Positions 40,401 to 51,359 of a stretch of DNA of 64,000 nucleotides are shown in pieces. A model generated the notes under the pieces. That model saw only the letters and a program-made list of their open reading frames with translations. It searched no databases and had not been told where the DNA came from. Numbering within the stretch: the first letter of the stretch is position 1; every line of letters starts with the position of its first letter. This stretch comes from Apricaphanius iberus (taxonomy: Eukaryota > Chordata > Actinopteri > Cyprinodontiformes > Aphaniidae), in NCBI GenBank assembly GCA_028564705.1, contig JAPXFQ010002824.1, positions 1,206,501 through 1,270,500 on the forward strand, read 5' to 3'. Made by a program: the position numbers and the translations under genes.

Positions 40401-43400
40401 CACAAATTCAGTCTTTGTAATAAATAATAAAAATCTGTTTTAGATTAAAATAATTGCTCTGTTGTATATCAGGTCATTATATATCTTCTTTCTGTAACAA
40501 TGAAAATGTCACCACATGTGTAGCCATAACTAGAGATTACACTATGACTTCTGAAGTGAGTGCCTTTCACTAATGGATCTTGTGAATAAACTCTTTGTTT
40601 CCCAGAAGCCTTCTAATAGTTGCCCACCATGGTGGACCACCTGTGTAGTTTGATTAGAGGGGTTCCCATCTCTACTTGAGGCACTCTGTTTCTTGGTCCT
40701 TGACTCATGGTGTCTCCAAAAGAATACCAGAGGCTGTGTGCGTGTGTGTTTGTGAGGGGTGGTCCCTGCAGGCCTTCTTTGCAGTCCCCACCTGAGGCTT
40801 TTTTGATTTACAGCGTGTGGGAATGGACCAATCAAGTGCTGTTGGATCTGGCCGCCAGTCCACAGCTTGAGACTCATTAGGGCTTTTTTGGAGGGATTTC
40901 TTCTGCACTCTTGCACACAAGCTTGCCATTACTGCAAAGCTCTGAGCAATCTTAGGACTGCCTCTGGCTTTTGGCATTGGACTGGTGTCATAATGAATGC
41001 GTGCCTTCAACTCTATGTTTTCATGACATAGTTGGAAAGTAGAGTAAAATGTGCTGTCCTTCACACCAGGGATAAATCCGCTGTTAATGAAACGCTTTCA
41101 CATGGCCTTTAGAGAACCATCTGTAGTTGTGGGCTCTGTATAGTTTCAGGAGACTGCAACATACATTTCAAAGTTATTCGACGCCAATACTAATAGTGCT
41201 TTAATGATAACCTCTAAAACATGTACCATGATAAGACAAACTGTTTTTGTAATGCTGAGTTTGATCACAGTAGCTAAGCCAAAACCTTATGACTGCTTTA
41301 AATGTATAAACAAGAAATCCCTTAAAAAGAACCTATCTGACAACACATTATAGGCTAAAAGAGCTCAGTAAACAATACCACATCTAAAGCATCTCAGAAG
41401 TTAGGGGGACACATTTTTTAGAGGTCTATTGAGTGATTAACTCAAGGAAATTTCAATCAAACGCAACTGGACTTGGTAATTTGTCTTGGAAGACGTTTCA
41501 CCTCTTATCCAAGAGGCTTAATCAGTTCATGCTCGCCGCTGACCAGGCTGGGACTGGTCCAACTAACTGGTGTGGAGACTCAGCTATTTAACCTCTTGGA
41601 GGGAGAGCGATGGTTTCTCTACTTTTACATAGATCGCTTCTTTTACTCCTCTTTCAAACCATCTGTCCTCTCTGTCTAATATCTGGACATTGCTGTCCTC
41701 AAAGGAGTGGGCTTTCTCCTTGTGATGTAAATGAACAGCAGAGTCAATGCCTGAGGAGTTAGCTCTCCTGTGTTGGGCCATGCGTTTGTGCAGTGGTTGT
41801 TTGGTTTCACCAATGTAGAGGTCCTTGCAAATCTTCATTGCATTGGATTGCATACACCAGGTTACTTTTGTGTGCGTGTGGTGTTCTGTCCTTGGGATTC
41901 TCAAGGAGAAAGCCCACTCCTTTGAGGACAGCAATGTCCAGATATTAGACAGAGAGGACAGATGGTTTGAAAGAGGAGTAAAAGAAGCCATCTATGTAAA
42001 AGTAGAGAAACCATCGCTAAACAGAGGAGGAGGCCTGAGACATCACCTATCTCCAATTTACAATGCTGCACTTTCATCCCTCCCTAGGAGACTCAACAAC
42101 TTAGCCTCTAATAACAGAAACAACTGTGACTCCAATGACTGTCGTTATAACACAATAGGGCACTAATGAAGCCGAAACCTAACCTCCACCAATAGGCGAC
42201 ACGCCAACGACCGTCGTTAAGACATGGAGCACAAAGGATCCAATGACATAATGAGTGGCAGAGTTACTTAGTTGTTGTTTTTTTAAGTTGTTTTTTTTTT
42301 TTTGCTGAGCTAGCTAGCAAGATCTTATGTCACAGAGAGGTAGGCTACACACACAGTGGACGAGGTGAATAAGTGACTGAGCTGCTGAGGTTGTATGAGT
42401 CAAATGCAGTGATTTATTTGTGTGACAGCGTCACAGCGAAGAAACGTTTTCATTTAAATCCCGCTCTGCAAGCCAGCGGGGGCTTTCTTTTCGGATTTCA
42501 TTTGCAGTCCGGACGCCGAGTGGTGAGGGTCTCCTCTCTCTCTCTCTCTGCTCCGCCCATAGACTGTAGATGGGACTGCTGCGCAAGGCTACTGTGAGAC
42601 TGGCCGCCTGTAAGTGCTTTGGGACGGGGGAGGGGCTCACGTTGAGGACAGTAACTGCAGAACAATACGTGCTTCACGCCAGAGTCTCCAAAACACCAGA
42701 TAAGTCTCCAATAACACCAGAAAAAGTCGCTAGATTTGTCGCTAGTCGCTTTTTTGAAAAAAAGTCGCTATAGGGGTCTGAAAAGTCGCTAAATCTAGCG
42801 ACAAAGTCGCTAAGTTGGCAACACTGACCACACCCCCACGTTCCCCCCTCGCGCTCATCCTCCAAACTTGGCCACGCCCCTCTGTGTCTCCTGGTCCTGC
42901 CCACTTTGGTGGAGTTTTTCAAGTGTTGCCTGGGGGCGGGATGATGCTTCAGTTACTCTTTTAATACTGAAAGTGATTGAGGAATGAAGAAGGAACCGTA
43001 ATGAAGCGTAATCAGGGTAATCCAATGCATGTGGGTGACTGAGCAGACAGGAGAGTAGGGAAAGAGTATTATGCTGACAGTTAATTGTGGTTGTGTTATT
43101 GTGGTGGTATGGGGATGTTTTACTTATTCAGGATTGGGGTGATTTGCAATAATTGATGGAACCATGAATTGAACAGAACATCCTTAATTAATCAGTTTGT
43201 GATACGAAGCTCAAGCCCACTTGGGTTATGCTGCAGATTAATGATCCGAAACTCAACAAGTCTACCATGGAACGTCTCATAGAAGAAAACAAAAAAAGCT
43301 AAATGAAGGTTCTCAATTGTCTTAGGCCACGTCCACACTAAGCCGGATAATGCCTTAAACGGATAATTATTTAGTCCACACCCCCCTATCGTCCACACTA

Positions 43401-45192
43401 ACCCGGCGTCGTTTAAGGTCTGTGGCCGGATAACTATTAGGAGCCGTGTAAATCTTAATTCAACGGCTAAACGGGCTAGTGTGGACAGCTTCCCCGGATA
43501 ATGAAAGGAAATGGCGTCAATGAATGCTGCGTCAATAACAATACGACACTACAGACAAAGACAACAGCGAAGAGTAATAAATCGATCTCGTCATCTGTCC
43601 ACACAAAAAGCTCTCCCTTCTTCTTAGCAGCTATTGTTCTCTTCGGTTAACGGGACAAACAGATATGTACTGTGCTGTAGAGCTTCTTGTATATATTATG
43701 TAGGCGCTGGCGTCACGTAGATTATACGCATGTTTCAAGCGTCTTTTTGCGCATGCCCAGTATTTGCACAGGTCGGTATGGGATTGGGCAATCATGGGAC
43801 CTTAAACGGGGCGTAAATCCTCCTGTTGAGTGGATAAAATTAGGCGTCTAACTCCCTGTATAATCTTATCGGCTTAGTGTGGACGTAGCCTTAGTCAAAG
43901 TCCAGACTTAAACCCAATTGAGATTATAAAGTATGTTCTTGAGCAGTCTGATTCAGATTTGGAAAACATCCAATGTGGCAGACTTAAAACGATTCTGCCA
44001 ACAAGAGGGATGTAAATGCAACCAAATTACTTTTTAAACGAAACATCTAATTAGCTTTTTCTCTCATTGCAATTAGCATTATGGTAAGAGAAAATTATGT
44101 AACAAGAATGGCAGTATTAATGTTATATTTACTTTTTAAATGAAGCTCATAAAAGATTTTTTTCTAAATCAATGGCCCAAAAAATTTCTAGAACCAAGCA
44201 ATAGTTGGAACCCCATGGGGTTAAGCAGCCTTTCACAGCGCTGCCAGAGAGGCAAACAGGGAGAATCAGCTGGAAAGTGATACTAACTGTTGTTTTATGG
44301 GCCGTCTTTTTTCTCCAACAACAATGGGAAGAGTGTTTGAAGTCAGGAATGCTTCACCTCAGGGTGTGGAGATTGGCTATTGTTGTACATTTAGCACCAT
44401 TGAGCAGGATGAACGCATGGAGCTGAGAAGGCAAAAATATAGAATGTGTGCAGTGTGTTCATATTTGTGCAAATTGGTTTCTGCAGGGCAGCATTTTAGG
44501 AACCTAGAAATAGTGAGAGATCATTTACTTCTATATGCTAGTTCTATAATAGAACTGTATTGCAAGGGGAACAGAGCAGAATTTACAATTAGAAGGATAT
44601 GACATCTGTCACTTTAAACAATTGAAAGTAATTTTGGCTAAAAAGTTTTCAAAATGTTTAGACAGTTGTCTTGTTCACTAACGCTTTAAATACTTATACT
44701 AGGGAAAATATGGTGTATTCTCTTTGTATTTTGAAGTCAGAGTTTGCAAGTTTCAATTCACAAAATACAAAACAAAAAAAGGCTTCCAGCTCTGTCGTAT
44801 CTGGAGCAATGTGTCTCCATTCGTTTTTCTGCAGTAACTATAAAGAGTCACTAGTTGGCAGCCACTCTCTGTTACTAATATTTTTCTGTTATTTAAACAA
44901 TACTGTTACACTTTTATTGTAAAGAAATTATTTCAATTTGACCATTAATGCCTAATGTGAGACATTACACACGAATAATGAAAAAATACATCACTTTTGT
45001 CTGTTAAATTCAGATTTACTGTACAAAATTTAATGAATAAAACAAATTATCGTAGACTAGTATAAAAATGACATACGGCTATGTGTCCTGTAAAAAATAA
45101 AGTTAAATACAAAAAACAATCAAGACTCGAATCGTGACCCTAAAATCAAAAATTAAATCGAATGAAGGATTTGGAGAATCGTGACACCCCTA

Positions 45193-45257
<65 letters not shown>

Positions 45258-48200
45258 GTTTAAGCACAGAAAACTGAGAGAGATGTCCTGTAATCAACTT
45301 GTAAAACAATATTGTGCATTCTCGCAGTACTCCCGAACTGATTTTGCCTGGTGATGTGTATTGTAGTCAATACCAAACAAATCAGGAAATTCAGCTGCTT
45401 TTACAAGTTGTCATGCTGAGTTCGTGTTGTCTTAGAGACAAGAGCTGGTAATGACATCACAACCGAGTCCGGAGCGTTTTAATCGGAAGGCAGAAAAAAG
45501 TGATATTTACTGTTCGTTTTGAAGCTAACAATTATTTGCGGTACAAATCAATAACAATAAAATTCTCTCTAATCTTTGCCCCTAGACAAAAAAAAAACAT
45601 CTTCACAAATAGATATTATACAGCATGTGTCTTCCACTGGTTAGACCAGAGACATGCAATCAGAGCTGCTCATAAAAATGATTTCAATCTATATGCACAC
45701 AGCCATCGAGGATACTGAACACAGGGTTCCTCTGCAAGCTTTTCCAGACTTATGAAGTCGGAATTCGCACATCAGCGGCTTTTCTTGCTTGCTTTTATTT
45801 TTTTACAGGTAATTCAATTTCTAAGTCTATAGAAACACATCAACACTATAACATGCTCAATTTGGTTGTTACATCATCCTCAAATACAATGTCTGACTTC
45901 TGAGAAAGGAACTGCTAAAGAGACGCTCAGATTGTGACTGTACCACAGAAAATGTCAATTAGGAATTCAATTCATAAAGTCAAACTGATAGTGATAAACT
46001 TGAAACAGTTAATTGTGCCACTTTTCATGATTATAGTTTAAAGATTTTAAATACAGTCTCAGAACATTAAAAATATATTATACGACCAATAAAAATGGTT
46101 TTAATACAGAAATATTTGCCTAATGTTAAGTAATTTTATGTACTGTATAGTATATGCACTCAGTACTTGATCTGAGCTGCTTATACATGAATTACATCAT
46201 CAGTGCATCTTGGCCTGGACGTATATCATTGCATGGCACTGCTGAAGAAAGCAGAGTCTTGGGTCTGGTGTCTCCTATATTTATTGTTTTTATATGGAGT
46301 TTACACCAGGCCAGGTTGCTGTTCACACCATCTCAGTGATGCCCTGGTTATTAAACCCCAACATCTTTTCTTTGATGGTGTGGGCAGCTGCCAAGACCAG
46401 CTGGAGAATGAAGTCTTGAAGTGCTCTAAAAACTCCTTGTAGATAACTGCGTTAGTTGTGGACAGTTGACCAACACCAGGAGATGCTAAGACACCTCAAA
46501 TCATCACTGACTGTAGAAACTCGACAATGGACTTTAAGCAACTTGGAGTCTGTGCCTCTCTGCGCTCGTCTCAAATTGCTAAATTAATATTGGTTCACAA
46601 TCCTATTAAAGGTGCAGTTCCCCCTGTTTGCTAGTGTATATTTTTCTTCTGTATTTTTTCCTTCCTTGCAACTTTCCAGTGATTAGGCACCAGCACTCGG
46701 TGAACAGTCAAGTTCTTCAGCAATTTGTTTAAATGTTGGATCTTAAAGCCTCATGTATGCCATAGTAATTCACAAATTATATTGAAGTGGGTTAATAAAC
46801 AAGTAATAGAGTGCTCCTCTAAGTTAAGCTGCTTTAACAATCAGGATAAATTACTTTTTTAGGAGAGCATGTTTTGCAGATGTATGTGACATCTTATTAT
46901 TTAATTACCTTTTTTAATATGATTATGTGATATTCAATTAGAATTTTGGTTTTTATGAGATGGAAAACTCTTGCATGAAGCCGCTAAAGAGTTAACAGCT
47001 ACTAAAGAACAAAAGAAAACATAAAAAATAAAAATGCTTGATTTCAAATAGCTTAAAAACTATATAACTCTCCTATGTCAAGGTTCACTTCATTGGTAGT
47101 TTATTTTGTCCAACTGTTTCCAATGTTTCTGCTTTCCTCCCTGCTTAGAAACAGACCCCTGTTTTTTGGAGAAGCAGGAGCAGCAGCAGCCGACATATAT
47201 TGCCCTCAGCTACATCAACAGGTAAGAACATTATTTTTTATTTTTAAAAATAACACATAAAGGTATTATTAGTTTAAAAAGGTTGATTCCACAATTTAAA
47301 TCTGGTTTGAACTAAGATTAATTTAGTTTCGAGACATCTTCTGAATCAGCTGCTACTGTTTCATATTATGTGGGAGACTAATTAAGTGCTGCTGACAGTT
47401 TCATTTGTCATCTGGAGGATTGCTTAGATTAATTTCTGCGGCTTGTGTTTTTTTTTTACTACTGTGAGATCACCCCAGCTGGCTTTGATATGGGGCTCAA
47501 ACAGAGCTTTTATAGTGCGCCTTGGTACGACAAAGTGTCCCACTGTCGCCCAGCTTTTACAAACGCATCTTGATGTGGCTGTCATTTAATTTGTCAATTC
47601 TACTTTTCCTTTACCAGTGTCTGTGTTAATCCTTCCATCTTATTATACCAATTTACCAAAGACTTTACTGCTCCCATAAAATGTATTTTAATGGAAATGT
47701 GGCCACCGGTGTTTTTTTTCCAAGCGTGCATTCTACAACTACAAGGCACCAAGTTAATCAGTAAAGAAAGTGTGAAACTATCATTATCTTTTTCTTTTTT
47801 AACAAACATTAAGCAGTTTTGTGATCCACAATGCCAGGTTCATGACAGACACTGCAAGGCGAGAACACGAGGCCCTGAAGAAAAAGGTGCAGCCTAAGCT
47901 AACAGCCAGTCTGTCACGCAGCAACGTCTCCACACCACCCCGCCACACTAGTGGAAACCTCACCCCTCCGGTCACGCCACCGATCACTCCGTCCTCTTCC
48001 TTCCGCAGCAGTACACCCACAGGTACTCGTCATGCTCGTTTCTAGTGAGATAACCATTATCACCTCACAGCAGCCGATAAATATTGTCTTTGTTAGTTTT
48101 AGTTACTTTTTTAATTCTAAGTTAGAAAAAATTTCCTTTATGTAACTTCTTTACTTTACTTACAGTTTTTAGACAACACTAATGTCCAGACTTTAGATGT

Positions 48201-51200
48201 TTGGAACTTCAGCCTTATATCTGTGTGTTGGTTGTAAAAGATAGATCGTTCTATACTTGCAGATTTGTATTTTTTTTGCTTTTGAATTAATTTTAAACAG
48301 AAAAGTTTGTGTCTTGGTTAAATGATCTGGGAAAGGTTTCCGATTGGTCAGTCTATGTAGTGTCATCATTCTGCATGCACATTCGGAGATCATTCCCTTT
48401 CTCAGCATCTCTAATCTGCAGGAAATATCACTGACAAAGTTTCACACAATGTAGCTAAGGATGGTCCGTGGCATGGAGCAGTCTTTTAAGATGGACAAAA
48501 TGCATACAATATGAACCAGCCTTTACAGTATAAACACACACTCACCAGACTGCTCGTCTCTGTTTTCATTCACTTGACAAAATGTTATTACATATATATA
48601 TTTATTAATTAATTATGTTAGAAACAGAGGCAATGCTGTGTGAGAACATTTGCTGTAAAACAAGTATTTCCCATTTTAAAACAGAATTAAAACAATTGCA
48701 GTTCACATATAGAGCATGTTCAGTGTTATTACATCAGTCTCTTGTGTAATGAAGAGATAATCTTGACTTTTAACTTAATTCTGAGATTCCCAAAGCCTGC
48801 AAGCCTTCCCAGAGCACGGTCCGGCATAGGCAGAAGCTCAAAGCTCAAAATGATAAAACAATGCAACTCCCTGTTATCTGCCAAAAGCTTGCTCTCTCTC
48901 CTTTTCGCTTTCTGAGTCTGAATGAACTGCTGAAATCACAGCTTCCCTCTATTTAGCTTCTTAAAAACATTGGTTCTTCATTAAGATTATTTTTCAAACA
49001 ATTTCCTTTTCTCAGTAGGAGCACAGACAATAAAGAGGGCTGTGGATGGTAGGACCTGTTGGGGCTTACATACAGTAGGTTCCCTGATTTCTAAAAGATC
49101 GTATTTTCAGCGTTCTGACTTGCTGGTCACCAGTCACTGCTGATTGAGTTGAAAACTGTCCAGTTCCAGTGACCAGCCAATTTTTCTGTGCATATTTCTG
49201 AAATGAAGACTGATTAAAGGGAACGGTGAACTGTGCCCACCATGCAGACCATGTTCTATTGACGAATAATGATATTATACTTCTTGTGATGAGTTTTATT
49301 GTTTAATGTAATGGAAGATATGAATGTAATATAAGAGCAGTTTAGGTCGCTGTCCACCTAAACTGGCAGGCTGGGCAAGAGACCGTTAATCAAATTTGAG
49401 AAGCATGTTAACTCTGGAGGAGATGCAGAGATGTACAGCTTAGATGGGAGAATCGGTTGCTAGGAGTAATATTAGCGGCTTGAGTGGAAAGATTGACCCA
49501 TAAAACCACCCTGAGTGGTGGGGATGTTGATTTTCCGCAGGGACAGCGACAATGGTCAAAGTTGATGGGAAGATTGATAGTACAGGGAGATAGAAGAATA
49601 GATAGATTAAGGTTTACCTTCCAGCAGGACAATAAAACAGGTCAAACATCCAAAGCTACAATAAATAATTTGATGTTTACATGATCAGGCCTTAGCCGGG
49701 CCAAGACTTTTTCCCACAGTTGGCAGATTTCAGTTCTTTTTAAAATCTTGGTGCAGTCATTTAGAAAGAGGAGAGTATGAGAACCCTGCCCTCGACTGCT
49801 GCTGAGAACGGTTTATGTTTCTCTGACTGAAAGCCCAAGGGCTGAGATTTAAATGCCACAAGAAAGTCAATAGGCACGAATCAGAGGGCCTTGGTTTAGA
49901 TGCTGTGAATCTGAATTAAATGTTGGTGTTTTCCGTTGTTTTTCCCCCCTCGTTCCCACAGGTAGCGAGTGTGACGATGAGGATGTAGAGTTTGAGGCGT
50001 CTGACAGTGACGAGTCATGGACCACAGAGAGCGCCATAAGCTCTGAGTCTATCCTAAGCTCTATGTGCATGAATGGAGGAGATGAGAAGCCTTTCGCCTG
50101 TCCCGTTCCTGGCTGTAAGAAAAGATACAAGGTGTGTTTCACTTTCATCCATGATTTATCAGATCTTAAAAATGCATTTTAGTCACCTGTAGTCATTTTA
50201 GTTTCAGTCTAGTTTCAGTCTAGTTTCAGTCTTTAGGCTGAAGCTCAGCTTCAGCCTAAAGCTGAAGCTGAGCTTTAAACTCAGTTGTATTGGATATTAG
50301 ACTCCATTTACTAATCAGGTGACTTCCAAATGCATTAGATTGAAGCAGGACTGATTTATTTGAATGTTTAAGTTTCTTACCATGTTTGGTAACAAGTAAT
50401 GTTCATGCCTGGGAACCACTACCTGTTTTTGATATCAGTGTAGGACATTTCCTTGTTGTTTATACTCGTATCAACTGTTTGAACAGATGACCGTTGCCCT
50501 GTCAGCCAGCTGCAAGTTGTAAACCAGAATTAACCGGAGTAGGAGAGGTCCAACATTCCCTTCCTGATATCCAGCTTGATTTCTTTAGATTTTTCCATGA
50601 TGTCACACAAAGAAGCAGATACATGCACAGGCGTCCATTTATCCCAAGTATTGTGAATTAACCTATCAGAACCTCTCAAAGTCATGACATCATCATCCAG
50701 GCTCACAATAATAGTTCTGGTAATAATATCCATATACACGCCTTCCAAAGAGGGGTTGTGGGTAGCTGGTGCCTATCTCCAGCGTTTTCTTTCTTTTCAT
50801 GACTATTTATATAGTAGATTCTCACTGAAGGCATCAAAACTATGATTGAACACATATGGAATTATGTAGCACTTTTACAGAAAAATGTGAAATAGGCTGG
50901 CCTCCAAAGTCACCGGACCTGAACCCAATCGAGATGATTGGTGGTGAGCTGAACCACAGAGTGAAGGCAAAAGGGCCAACAAGTACTAAGCATCTCTGGG
51001 AACTCCTTTAAAACTGTTGGAAAGCCATTTCGGGTGACTACCTCTTGAAGCTCAAGAGAATGCAAAGCAGTAATCAGAGCAAAGGGTGGCTACTTTAAGG
51101 AATCTAAAATATAACACATGTATTCAGCTATTTCACCCTTTTTGTTTAAGTACATACAGTGATTCCATACATTACGTGTTCATTCATAGTCTTGATGCCT

Positions 51201-51278
51201 TTAATTGAGAAGCTACAATGTAGTCATGAAAATACAGAAAACATATTGAATAAGAAGGTTTGTCCAAAGTTTTGGTCT

Positions 51279-51359
<81 letters not shown>

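Larger units (their letters stand above)
32554..47148 (+). other. jazf1 intron 1 (14.6 kb), transposon-rich
   Basis: No further jazf1 exon or independent gene was recognised. It contains a hAT miniature (35,910), a (TA)n tract (37,447), a Penelope-like remnant (41,465), a hAT end (42,826), a Tc1 remnant with a nested Harbinger miniature (43,085), a hAT end with (TA)n (45,192) and a degenerate repeat (46,180). A CpG-richer patch at 39,300-39,740 and paired minus-strand open frames at 40,542-41,064 remain unexplained. Confidence 0.7.

Noticed and set aside
44205..44602. Overlapping plus-strand frames of 73 and 101 codons
   Set aside because: No domain or conserved motif; lies between transposon remnants in intron 1 and is likely chance or decayed repeat.
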